Source: Amoebidium appalachense | Taxonomy: Eukaryota; Ichthyosporea | DNA length: 64,000 bases | NCBI GenBank assembly: GCA_963693365.1 | Contig: CAVNZM010000005.1 | Coordinates: 8,866,001 to 8,930,000 of the forward strand | Direction: 5' to 3' | Shown here: piece after piece, positions 14,034 to 27,062 of the stretch | Position numbering within the stretch: position 1 is the stretch's first letter | Layout: the number at the start of each line of letters is the position of its first letter | The notes under the pieces: model-generated | What the model was told of the DNA's origin: nothing | Database searches by the model: none | What the model saw: only the letters and a program-made list of their open reading frames with translations | Program-made: the position numbers and the translations under genes

Positions 14034-14317
14034 ATTATGTTTAAGACGGTAGCCTCTGTGAGGTGAAACATGTACAGAACAAACAAAAAGAAAGTATTGC
14101 ATAGACGGGATGTTTATTAGCCCCTGCATCACCGGGCTTTTGACCTGTCTACACCCCTGGTTGTTTTCGATTTCTCCTGCGCGATTGCAAATGCGCGCAC
14201 CGCACACCTTCCCAGCATATGCACGCACGTGTTTTTGCATACATACACACGCCCGCCCGCCCGCCCACCCGCCCGCACGCCCGCCCGCCCGCACGCACGC
14301 ATGCACGCACGCATGCT

Positions 14318-14349
<32 letters not shown>

Positions 14350-14386
14350 CACACGCACACAAACACACACTGCACACACACACACG

Positions 14387-14433
<47 letters not shown>

Positions 14434-14508
14434 CACACACCCACCCACACTCACACACAGAGAGCGACAGTGTTACACGCAAACACACACACGCGCGGGC
14501 ACACACAC

Positions 14509-14580
<72 letters not shown>

Positions 14581-14722
14581 TCACGCACACACCCACAGTC
14601 ACACGCACACAGAGACAGTGTTGCACGCAAACACACACACACACACACACACACAACACACGCACGCACACACAGAGGCACACAAACACATGCGCGCGCG
14701 CACGCACGCGCGCGCGCGCGCG

Positions 14723-14788
<66 letters not shown>

Positions 14789-14811
14789 CACATGCCGTGA
14801 AAAATTAAAAT

Positions 14812-14866
<55 letters not shown>

Positions 14867-14930
14867 GAGAGAGAGAGAGAAAGAGAGAGAAAATCACGAA
14901 CAGGTACCCACCACACACCACTGTACTTGG
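13541..14930. repeat. (GT)n, poly-G, (CA)n and (GA)n block
   Basis: (GGGA) and G-runs at 13720-13785, (GT)n at 13852-13936, a 40-plus G-run at 13991-14032, GCCC/GCAC repeats at 14250-14335, CA tracts at 14338-14580 and 14640-14788 with GC interruptions, and (GA)n at 14815-14882. No gene was seen. Confidence 0.92.
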
Positions 14931-15169
14931 TTCCCATGGTGGTTTGGCCCACACTTCACCTTACGTAAGGAACACTCGTCACAAACTCAGACTAACAACA
15001 ACGACCTCATAAACCATGTCTATGACCTCGAAGAGGGTATCAAAGTGTTCAAGTAACTTCTCCAAAAAACCCATACATATAAGCAAATCCATCCCCACAC
15101 GTAGATGCGCGACATACTCACGCAGTATTGCACTGACTACTTTTGACTTTGCACAGAGCCCCCCTCTCC

Positions 15170-15205
<36 letters not shown>

Positions 15206-15466
15206 TCCTCTTCCTCCCCCTCTTCCCCATGTATCCTTCTTGTCTTCCTCATTTCCGCTCCCCTCCCCCCCAATCCGCCCCTCGAGTAACTTTGCATTGT
15301 ACTCCCTCCCCCCTCCCCTCCCCCCCCCCCCCCCGCCCACCCACCCACCCACCCACCCTATTCCACCTCTTCCCTTCCTCAAAAGGTATCACTGGCCAAC
15401 AAAGTATCAAAATCACCCCTTTCTCCCCCTCCATGTTGCACATAAGTTCCAACCCCCCCCCCCCCC

Positions 15467-15500
<34 letters not shown>

Positions 15501-16060
15501 TCGTAGCCCCCCTCCCCCCCCCCCCCCCCCCCCCCCCTCTCCCCTTCCCCCCCCCCTCCCCCTCCCCCTGGCCCCCCGGTCCCCGTCCCTCCACACAGTC
15601 ACACACTTTTGGCGTGAGACTCTTGGGCTCGAGTGTTCACAACTGAGCTGTGGCCAAGAGATGTGGGCTGAATGACCTTCGTGTGCCTATGATATGACAT
15701 ATTATGATCTGATGCAACAATCAATCTTTCAACCAGCAAGATTTGTATGTGCTCGGTTGGATAGTTGGATATAATATACGCTCGCTTAGATATCTACCTG
15801 CGTATTTTGAAGCTTGCAGTCCCCCTAGCCCACCGTGACCTCATCCTGCCGTGGGCATATTTCTTTCAACCAACCAGTGGTATGTACTCGGTGCTGGGAA
15901 ATTTATGAACAAGGTAATATAGGTTCTTTCCCGTACACCATCAGAAAAATGTTAAAGTCAGAGAGTATTGGGGGAGCCCGGAAATCAAATTTGACTTTCG
16001 TGAAAACAATTTCAAGAGATGGATGATCGTTTATTCCTGTCCAACCGTCCCCCCTCACCC
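14931..16060. other. Unique sequence around a C-rich block, no gene recognised
   Basis: Unique sequence lies at 14931-15150 and 15600-16050. Poly-C with few interruptions runs over 15160-15590. A 63-residue frame at 15835-16026 has ordinary composition (it contains PVVCTRCWEIYEQ) but no recognisable family or clear splice sites. Confidence 0.5.
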
Positions 16061-16174
16061 CCCCCTCCCCCCGACCACAGCAATACACGCAGACACACAA
16101 CCACACACATCTACACACACGCGCGCGCGTGCGCGCGTGCAAGCACACACGCATGCACACGCACACGTACACAC

Positions 16175-16217
<43 letters not shown>

Positions 16218-16527
16218 TACACGCGCGTAGACGCAAATGCACAAGCACACACACACACACACACACTCACACACACACACACAGACACAAACCAACACAA
16301 GTACTTGCACACACATACTTTCACGCACATGCAAAAACACATATTCACACACATGCACACACACACAAACACACAAGGTGACAAAGAGACATAGCACTCT
16401 CTCAGGTCCACAGACAGTTTTCTATAATAATTTATTCCCTTTCAGATATGTAAAACTGCCAGCCCCCCCTCCCCCTTCCCCCCCCCCTCCCCCCCCCCTC
16501 CGGCCCTTCACCCCTGGCCTGTCCCCC

Positions 16528-16572
<45 letters not shown>

Positions 16573-16760
16573 ACCACCACCACCACCCCCACCACCACCA
16601 CACACACACACACCACCCTACGTTGCACCCAACAACCTCCCAATATGCCCTCCACCCCCCCCCCCCCCCCCCCCCCCTCCCCCATAAAACAAAACTGATA
16701 ATACATGCACCGTGCATCCACCACCACCTCCTCACCGAACCAACGAGCCCCTCCCCTCCT

Positions 16761-16810
<50 letters not shown>

Positions 16811-16981
16811 AAAAAAAACATCACCATCATGGAAGGATCGTCATATCCGACCTTAATAGATGCTCTCTGGCCCTGCAATTTACTGAAGTAAAACCCCAGC
16901 ACAGTAGAAAAGATTTGGACCCCCATTAGAGAGCTCAAAAAACAGTATAAAGGTAGAATACTTACAGCCTGAGGGGTTTGG

Positions 16982-17057
<76 letters not shown>

Positions 17058-17062
17058 CTGTC

Positions 17063-17135
<73 letters not shown>

Positions 17136-17276
17136 ACGCGTGCGTGTGTGTGTGTGGGGGGGGGCACGTGTGTGTGTTAGTCCATACGTGTGGTTCACGT
17201 GTGTGTGTGTGTGCACGCGTGCATGCACACAGGTGTTTTGTATTCTACCTGCAAAGGGGATTGGGAAGGAGTGTGT

Positions 17277-17307
<31 letters not shown>

Positions 17308-17470
17308 GGAAGGGGGAGAGGGGGGGGGGGGGGGGGGGGGAGGTGAAAAGGAAGGGAGCAAGGTTGGGAGGGGGGGGGGGGAGGGGGGGGGAGAAGGGTG
17401 GGGGGGGGGGGGGGGAGGGGGGGGGGGGCTGTGGGCTTCTGCAACATACAGTCCAACAAGGGCTCCATAA
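16061..17470. repeat. (CA)n, poly-C/A and (GT)n/poly-G block
   Basis: CA-rich at 16085-16375, poly-C with CCA repeats at 16460-16680, poly-C followed by poly-A at 16758-16818, (GT)n at 16982-17051 and 17090-17134, and GT running into poly-G at 17268-17430. Short unique islands between them show no exon. Confidence 0.92.
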
Positions 17471-17529
17471 TGCGAGAGTCGTGAAAAGGTTTGTTAGAAA
17501 TGAGCTTTATCTATTTTTCATGTTTAAGT

Positions 17530-17690
17530 AGCTAGCGCTATTGGTCGATGCATAGCACCATGGCCATGTAATAACTGTGATAGATTTAATCAATAATGTA
17601 TGCTTCATAACCGTACGTGTTTAGATGTACTACATTATGTAGCGAGCCCTTTAATTCGCGTCATCAAAAGGCATTCGTTTCTGCATTCCC
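17530..17690 (-). repeat. Possible third UNC93-like copy: 3'-flank remnant only
   Basis: Three short blocks occur in order: TTGGTCGATGCA with GCACCATG, CATTATGTAG, then ATTCGCGTCAT and CATTCG. The same blocks in the same order and orientation lie in the 3' flank of the UNC93-like pseudogene (23400-23560). They also lie, inverted, downstream of the intact gene (28588-28722). The match is diverged and ends at a G-run at 17692. No coding part remains. Confidence 0.5.
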
Positions 17691-18210
17691 CGCGGGGGGG
17701 GGGGGGGGGGAGGCGGGGGGGGGGGGGGGGGGGGGGGAAGCTTCCACCCTCCTACATGCCTCTATATACCACAAGTGGGTTGCGAGGCAAAGGCGCGTGC
17801 GTGTGTGTATGTGTGTCTGTTTGGGTGGGGGGAGGGGAGGGGAAGGGGGAGGGGGGGGGGGGGGGGGGGGGAGGGGAAAGGATGCGTGAGGATATCAAAA
17901 CCGCCATAAATGTGTGGGTATCACACACTGCAAGCAAGGGAGATCAAAATGTGCTAAACAGTGAAAATACAAAGAGTCACGATCCTAACCGGCAACACAC
18001 ATTGTGCATATGGCCAGGGGCACATGAAACCACTCTAGCTCAACGTTGATTGGGGAACGGTTGTGGGTGTGTGTGCGGAGGGAGGTTGGGCGATTTGGGG
18101 GTGGGGGAATTGGGGGGGACGGGAAGGAGGTGTGTCGGGTTAGGGTGGGGGTGAGAGGGGGGGGGACTTGAAGGGGGGGGGGGGGGGGGGTGGGCTGGGT
18201 GGGACGAGAA

Positions 18211-18264
<54 letters not shown>

Positions 18265-18282
18265 ATGGTCCCGGACCAGAAC
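17691..18282. repeat. Poly-G-rich stretch
   Basis: G-runs with A interruptions lie at 17693-17738 and 17827-17870. A very long G-rich tract at 18172-18263 has an almost uninterrupted run at about 18213-18263. Unique sequence at 17880-18060 has no recognisable exon. Confidence 0.85.
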
Positions 18283-18405
18283 AGGTGCCGTCCACATAAT
18301 TATATCCGGGCACGGGCACACAGGTGCACGTCAAACTGCATATGGTGTTGTTGCAGAAATTGTGCAGGCCACAGGGGGGAATGGCACTGGTGCACTCGTC
18401 GGTGT
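18283..18405 (-). CDS. EGF-like domain exon
   Basis: About 41 residues with a calcium-binding-type EGF pattern. It opens [17 protein letters not shown], continues through [13 protein letters not shown], and ends GYNYVDGTC, so six or more cysteines are spaced as in EGF modules. EGF_CA modules are extracellular and found in adhesion, receptor and matrix proteins. A CGCACAG acceptor lies at 18406-18412 on the minus strand, immediately after a long CA tract. The donor side (TCTG|GTCCGG) is weak. It pairs with the EGF-like exon at 19.4-19.6 kb as part of one larger gene or its remains. Confidence 0.62.
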
Positions 18406-18409
18406 CTGT

Positions 18410-19435
<1,026 letters not shown>

Positions 19436-19439
19436 GTTT

Positions 19440-19577
19440 CTTGAGTTCGTAGCCAGACTTGCAGCAGCTGCACGTGTATGAACCCTCCGTGTTGGTGCAT
19501 CCACGTACAAACATAACCGTCGAACAAATGCAGATCCTCGGCATTGCACTTGTTGGCACCTGCGCGGGATATACTAC
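19440..19577 (-). pseudogene. EGF-like domain exon with internal frameshift
   Basis: After a CGCGCAG acceptor near 19562, one frame gives ANKCNAEDLHLFDGYVC. The second half of the module is in a different frame: CTNTEGSYTCSCCKSGYEL. EGF modules need both halves in one frame, so one base has probably been lost or gained around 19500-19515. The exon runs into a C-run on the coding strand. Either this gene is decaying or the base call is wrong. Confidence 0.55.
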
Positions 19578-20370
<793 letters not shown>

Positions 20371-20379
20371 GCCGGTTTG

Positions 20380-20390
20380 GATATCACACA

Positions 20391-20441
<51 letters not shown>

Positions 20442-20473
20442 CCAGCTGATACCGAGTGTCCCGAGGGGAGCCC

Positions 20474-20534
<61 letters not shown>

Positions 20535-20728
20535 GGGGAACCCCAACTAATTGATTTCTCCTTGTAGTCTTTATGGTGTCTCGTAGAGAAAGTAAACCCT
20601 GATATATAGTCACCACCCGACATCTATGTACGTGATCATGATATACCGCTGAGGGGATATTCCGAGCAAAACCCCCCCCCCCCCATACCTGAGACTGGTT
20701 CTCTTTGCCTCGAGTAAACAGCGTAAAC
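20380..20728 (+). mobile_element. Non-LTR retrotransposon 3' tail, truncated copy (+)
   Basis: The copy contains (CA)n, then CCAGCTGATACCGAGTGTCC, an internal A-run of about 55 bases (20479-20533), CGGGGAACCCCAACTAATTG, a C-run and a shared 3' end AAACAGCGTAAACC. The same order ends the retrotransposon at 21.1-22.7 kb (opposite strand) and the one at 61.5-62.1 kb. No coding part remains, so 5' truncation lies within the CA repeat. Confidence 0.82.
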
Positions 20729-20836
20729 CCCGTTTGGATATGTCCGTAGAAAAATCTTTAAAAATATATTTAAGCATCCGGTTTCATTGGCGAAAAGATG
20801 TCCCGTCTACTGCACTACTGCCTTAACGACTAACGG

Positions 20837-21052
20837 TTCAAACCCTACTACGTACCCCGTCAGACCAGCAAATTTTAGCCGTTGCCGGCTAAGATAGCTG
20901 TGGTATATGACGTCGCACCACTTTGTTACCAAATGGTATATGACGTCGCACCAATTTGTTACCAAATATGATGCGACGACATATACCATAGCAATCTAAG
21001 CCGGCGACGGCTAAATTTTGCTAGTCTGACGGGGTACATAGTAGGGTTTGAA
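20837..21052. mobile_element. 216-bp fold-back/MITE-like element
   Basis: Terminal inverted repeats of about 84 bp start TTCAAACCCTACTA (20837) and end TAGTAGGGTTTGAA (21052) with few mismatches. Between the arms a 33-bp unit containing GGTATATGACGTCGCACCA is tandemly duplicated. No reading frame. It looks like a non-autonomous DNA element. No clear target-site duplication was seen. Confidence 0.78.
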
Positions 21053-21141
21053 TGTTTTCTCCTTAAAGTGCGTAGAAATGAGAGCCAATATCGGTTAGTA
21101 TGCACAACAGGATATCCTTTCAAGGCAGGGAAATGTTTAAG

Positions 21142-21336
21142 GGGTTTACGCTGTTTACTCGAGGCAAAGAGAACCAGTCTCAGGTATGGGGGGGGGGGGT
21201 TTTGCTCGGAATATCCCCTCAGCGGTATATCATGATCACGTACATAGATGTCGGGTGGTGACTATATATCAGGGTTTACTTTCTCTACGAGACACCATAA
21301 AGACTACAAGGAGAAATCAATTAGTTGGGGTTCCCC

Positions 21337-21397
<61 letters not shown>

Positions 21398-21429
21398 GGG
21401 CTCCCCTCGGGACACTCGGTATCAGCTGG

Positions 21430-21498
<69 letters not shown>

Positions 21499-22725
21499 TG
21501 CGCTATAATTTTGTAGTGATGTGTTTCTCAAGCCAATCAATACATCTAATAAACAGGTCGTAGTTACGCGTGTTTAGTATAAAATCAAGGATGTTGTAAT
21601 TTACAGGTAGGCTATCTTTCTGGGTGTCTGTTGTGAATGTGACGTGTGTGTGTTGCGGTATTATGTGGTCTATCAAACTACATTTGGCGATACATGACCG
21701 GTTAAACTGGTGTGTGTGTGTGTTGTTTGGGCATGCAAATGATGCCACCTTATACTTATTAGATCTCCACTGTATAGCACGTGTACAGTAAAAGCGTGGT
21801 AATTGATCAATAATACCATCAGCTAGAGAAAGACCAGTTCTACAGGAAGGTAATATGTATTTAGGTGTTATACACTTGCGAGTGCCATATTTGGCAATAT
21901 GGTTGAGGCGGTCAGTATATATAAAACGAGACATAAGGCTTAGTTTTTCAAGGTGTATGCTTTCATCGGGTCTAGTGTCGTTTGGTATCTTTTTCCATTT
22001 GTTATATTGCGTGATTATCTTGTGATTGTGTACATGTTTAATAAGTAAGTGGCAGTCCAAAGTCACACACACACTATTGCGGGGTTTATTTGTATTTGTG
22101 CCCAGGGGAGAAGGGGAGAGAGAGGGGAGGAAAGAGGGGAGAGGTGAGGAGGGGACAGGTCGGATAGAGAAGAGAGGGTGGGAGGGCAAATACTTCTTTA
22201 AGCGGCTTATGTGCTTATTGAATTTCAGCGCGAGATAGGATACTCTAGCAGCTATTGGGACCAGACCATATATCGAGAGCGTTACAGGCCCAGGTTTACA
22301 ACAGTTGTTAGATAGAAAGGAGGCAACTTCTGCTTCAAGGAAATTTGCCAAGGGTTTAAGCGCTCTAGTTCTCTCTTTCTTGATCCAAGCGGCGAGAAGG
22401 GGCAAACCATATTCACATGCCGGGAAGACAAAAGTGCGAATAAATGTAAGTCTAATAGAAGGATGGAGGGGTGTGTCTTTAAAAATATTAGCCGAGAAGA
22501 AAGCTAACCGCTTACGAGCCAACTCTACCCTCTTTTCGACCATATGGGGAAACATAACACCAACAGAATCAACCGGAACACCAAGATATTTGTATTCTGG
22601 AACTATAGGTACAGGTTTAGATGATAATGTAAATGTGTGTAAATTGTTAGCTATATCAGGTACAAGAACACCACATTTGTCTATGTTAAGGATCATAAGG
22701 TTTGCCTTGCACCACACTTATCTAA
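21142..22725 (-). mobile_element. Non-LTR retrotransposon, 5'-truncated, with reverse-transcriptase C-terminus
   Basis: A 404-residue frame (22717 to 21503) carries the end of a LINE-type reverse transcriptase. WCKANLMILNIDKCGVL and YKYLGVPVDSVGVMF are the classic thumb-region motifs, followed by a C-terminal region ending LEKHITTKL. The catalytic palm motifs lie upstream of the truncation and are missing. The 3' UTR holds (CA)n, an internal poly-A (the T-run at 21339-21393), a C-run and the end AAACAGCGTAAACCCC (about 21142 in window terms). The element does not finish in poly-A. The copy is dead on arrival (5' truncation at about 22725). Confidence 0.88.
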
Positions 22726-23330
<605 letters not shown>

Positions 23331-23399
23331 GATTCGAGACTCAGGCAATTAAAAAATGAATGAGGTTTTTTCGAAAAGAGTTTTATTTCAAAATAACTA

Positions 23400-23648
23400 T
23401 TGGTCGATGCACCGCACCATGTCATTGACCATGCTTATCTTAGTAAAAAATTTCGATAGAATAACGTAAGTTAAAAAAGGCTTCTCTAACCATACGTTTC
23501 CGGAACGGAAAATATCCCATTATGTAGTGAGTTAGTATTCGCGTCATAGAAGACATTCGCGAGTTTTTTCTTGATGGAGCCTCCCACCATTGTAACTGGC
23601 TACATCATAAGGAAATTAGAATGATACAAAACAGAAATTCTATTCCCT
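23400..23648 (-). other. 3' flank shared among UNC93-like copies
   Basis: The blocks GGTCGATGCACCGCACCATG, CATTATGTAG and TATTCGCGTCAT recur in order in the 3' flanks of the other UNC93-like copies (17530-17690 and, inverted, 28588-28722). The duplication unit therefore extended past the stop codon. Confidence 0.6.
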
Positions 23649-25573
23649 TTAGGGATCGATCTTCTTCTCGCTCAATTCCACGGGCACAGCCGAGTCCACA
23701 GCGTCAGCTGCGGCGTTGATTCTCTTAAGTGTGGGCCACGAGGCCCGTGAAGGGGATGGAGACCTCAAACAGCACCCAGCAGGTGACCATCTGCACCAGC
23801 CACGAGTGCGTGTGGTTGGCCAGGCTGTTGTCGATGCTCCACGCCACCGCCGCCCCGGCCGACTGCACGACCTTGTAGTACTAGTAGCCGGCACACCGCG
23901 CAGGCTCGTCGCAGTCGTCCGTGATGGCGCCCATGACCCAGTTGGCGTAGGTCTGCAGCATGGCGTCGGCCATGCCGTATATCAGGAACACGAGCCTCAG
24001 GATGGGGAACAGGTAGTCCGCACCGTCCGTGACGTCAATGCGGGGCCGGCACGTGTTTGTGTTGGGGTTGTAGACCATGCCGGCACAGGCGGGGTCGGTG
24101 GACAGGTTCTTGTCGTAGCCGCCCTGGTAGCCAATCTGCAGGTACAGGCCCAGGCAATAGGTGACGGTGAAGAAGATGCCAAGGATGGCCAGCCCGTACA
24201 GGCCGCGCAGGCGCTTGCTCATGCTGGGCCGGTCCAGGAACACCTGCCCAAACGGCAGGTAGGCCCCAAGCATCTGCGAGCCCCAGTACAGCGCGCTGTT
24301 GAGTCCGCGGGCACGCATACTGAACAGACCGCCATTGACAGCGTTGAACTGGTAGGTGTAGAACCAGTTGGAGGCAATGAACAGGGGCGTGAGCAGCAGC
24401 ATGTTGACGTTGGTGAACATCATGGCCACGTTCTTGAACTCCTCCACCGGGCTCGTGGCCTTTGCAAACGACACGGGCATGCCGTCCTCGCGCACAACAC
24501 TCTTGGGGTTGGCAAGAAGAACAAAGGCCGCAATGGAGCCACAGCCCATGAGGGCGGCAAAGGCGAAGTAGGAGGCCTGGTTGGCCTTGCCGACCTCGTT
24601 GTCGTAGTTGAGGGCAAATGAGAGGATGCCGCCCAGCCACCGAGGTTGATGATGATCCGGGAAGATGGAGATGTACGTGCCCTTCTTCTCTGGCGTGGCA
24701 TAGGCCATCATCATGGCGCCCTGGGCGGTCCAGAACAGGTCGGCACCGATGCCCAGCACGGCGCCCGAGGGGATGGCCAGCCAGCCGAGGTCGGGCCAGG
24801 TACTTGGCCACGGCATAGAAGCAGTAGGTGGCGCCGCCCACGCCCATGAGGATGCGGTTGCCAAAGATGTTGAAGAACCGACCGCCAAAGTAGCCGAAGA
24901 TGGCAAAGGTGGCGTACAGGGCGGCCGTGTTGGCATTGTTTGCCACCGTGGGGTCATCGAACCGCGTTGAAGATGCCCGGGCAGCAGAAGGCAATAATGG
25001 GTACGTTCGCACTAGGATCGTCGAAACAACGAATTCCCATTTATGGAATATTCGGTGAGCCATCGACGATCGTCGTTTCGACGAACTGTGTTTGCACTGA
25101 AACGATGAAACGACGAAAAACCCATATATGGCTAATGATTGCGACGCTCGATCGTCGGTCATTAGAGCAAACCAGTTCGCAAACCAGAGGTCGGATTGAA
25201 AACGACGATTAGTCCAAAAAGCGTGACTCCCCGCCTATGCAGCAGATTACAGAATAATACGGCACCAGCAGAGCAACATAAGCATCCGTAAACTGCATAA
25301 AACGCTTATAAAGCACCACAAGTGATAAATAGAAGTAAGAGGTATAAATATTTTCTATATATAAAAGGTATAAGTATTATATATATGTGTGTATATGTAA
25401 ATAGTCCTAACCGGCGACCGGCGACCCAGTGCGAATACGCGGTTGGTTTTCGGACGCCGATCATCAGATCGATAGCCCGACGATCGTATCGTCGTTTCGA
25501 CGATCGTACCCAATGAACGACACAATCATCTGTGACCGTCCGCCGACGTGTACATACTTGTCAAGGCCTCCAT
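23649..25573 (-). pseudogene. UNC93-like (DUF895/MFS) pseudogene
   Basis: The sequence closely parallels the intact gene at 27.06-28.48 kb from its start region (ATG-like at 25571-25573) to its end (ELSEKKIDP, stop at 23649). Lesions are numerous. A 512-bp TIR element is inserted at 25000-25511. About 27 bases are lost near 24958. A deletion lies near 24795 (the VNPD codons) and there are small shifts near 24632-24660. There is a 3-base gain near 24253 and a 6-base gain near 23997. A 6-base gain brings an in-frame TAG at 23881-23883, and a 4-base gain shifts the frame near 23728. It cannot make the full transporter. The high residual similarity suggests a fairly recent head-to-head inverted duplication. 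Confidence 0.93.
25000..25511. mobile_element. 512-bp TIR element inserted in the UNC93-like pseudogene
   Basis: The ends are GGGTACG (25000) and CGTACCC (25511). Just inside, GATCGTCGAAACAACGA on the left pairs with GATCGTCGAAACGACGA read inverted from the right. The flanks read GGCAATAAT and AATGAACG, whereas the intact gene has GGCAATGAACG, so AAT is a candidate 3-bp target duplication (one extra AAT is present). No transposase frame. This is a MITE-like passenger of an unidentified TIR superfamily. Confidence 0.8.
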
Positions 25574-26780
25574 GGGAGAGGCCTTGTTATATACAACACT
25601 CTATATTGGAGGGTTTTCATTGGGGAGCCACTTTCATCCAATCCATCACGTTCGATCTAGACCTGCATTGATAGGGGTTCGCACGAGTCCGCGCTGTCGA
25701 TGGGTATGCGGCAATCGGATGGAAGCATTTGATTTCCTTTTTCATCGCATTCCAGTTATGGAGTGATAATGTGTGACTCTAAACTAAAACCACACGAACG
25801 ACAACAGTGAATGTTGTATTTTAGACATTGATATTATCGTTAAAAACTCTTTATTGTTCCTAATATATGACGCTTTTAGCGCTTTCACTTGCTAAGAGTC
25901 GCACGGATATGCCTTGCAATTGAAGTACTTGGGAATGCGTTTTGCAAATGTTTTGCGCGCAGCCAAAAAGCTCGAAGATTCCAGCGTCATCACATGAGAT
26001 GAATCTTTGTGCACATCGCACGTGTATACTTGCACGCGTTTGTTTATATACTGTACATGTCCCTTTGATCATGGGACGTTTCAGTGACCTTCGCTGGTAG
26101 GCAATTCTTTATATATAATCCTATTGTTGAGTGCGTGTGTGGGGGTTTTGGTGCCAATAAACGTTTCTTCTTACAGACCAGTACTCGTTCCACTTGATTT
26201 AGTGGTACAGAGAGCGTTGATTGAAGTAATCGATGACAACAGCGCGCACAGTTATAGCACGTAGCCCTTAAGTCTTTAGGATGAAGTTTGCAGGTTCACT
26301 TGGGTAACGAGGGGAACAGACACAATTTCTGTTTAGGAACTCTTGTGGCTACTTGGCCCTGGCCCTTTGCAGCAATCATACAAGAACTCACGCTAAATCT
26401 GTCATGATAAACTTTTACTGCGAGGAATGTATGCCATTGTATGGTGTGCATGGTGATTGGCGTATTGCTCATCCAATGATGAAAAGGTGTGCAAATCCCA
26501 AGCCCCCCAAGAATGTAAGCCTGCGGGGGATTACGCACGCTTTGCCATTTTGCATTGCAACACGTGCCCCAAGACACATGCATCAAAACTTTAATAAGCT
26601 CATGATTATCACAAAACTGTTTCTACTTGGCCAAAAATGCTTTGTTCATAGTGCAAACCAAGCCGACCTAATACTTGGATTCACTTGTTTTTCCAACTTT
26701 TTGGATAAATTCTCTTCGCCCGGACATTCGGAAGAATCCGAACCGGATCACGACAGAGTCCAGGGAGATTCTGGCATCCA
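25574..26780. other. Intergenic between the inverted UNC93-like copies
   Basis: Unique AT-rich sequence. A 166-residue frame at 26353-26853 (+) overlaps the promoter of the next gene and lacks family features, so it is not called. TATA-like GTTATATACAAC at about 25585-25597 lies just upstream of the pseudogene start. Confidence 0.55.
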
Positions 26781-26787
26781 AATCCCG

Positions 26788-26873
26788 ATTGGTGCATTAT
26801 GGGTTATTTACACTAATGTCGATCTGATTGGCCGATGTGTGATCTCATGCTAAGCCCAACACAAGTATATAAA
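26788..26873 (+). promoter_or_regulatory. UNC93-like gene promoter: two inverted CCAAT boxes and TATA
   Basis: ATTGG occurs twice (about 26789 and 26825) followed by TATATAAA at about 26866-26873, roughly 190 bases before the ATG. The inverted CCAAT to TATA spacing of about 36-40 bp is close to that of GAPDH. Confidence 0.75.
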
Positions 26874-27062
26874 CGAAAAGCAGCAGCACAGTCCGCACCA
26901 CAATTCCGCTTGCAACCAAAATTTAACCAAACAAACAAAAACTAGGAAAGCAAATTGCGGTCCTTCGGAAAGTCGATATCGCAAAAACTGCGCTTTGTAC
27001 TCTAAGTTTTAAGACAGACCCCACTCAAATATACGAACGCACCGTAAACGGGCTGTAACACA

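Noticed and set aside
26353-26853. 166-codon plus-strand frame upstream of the UNC93-like gene
   Set aside because: It overlaps the CCAAT/TATA promoter, has no family features, and is in a region with no counterpart signal.
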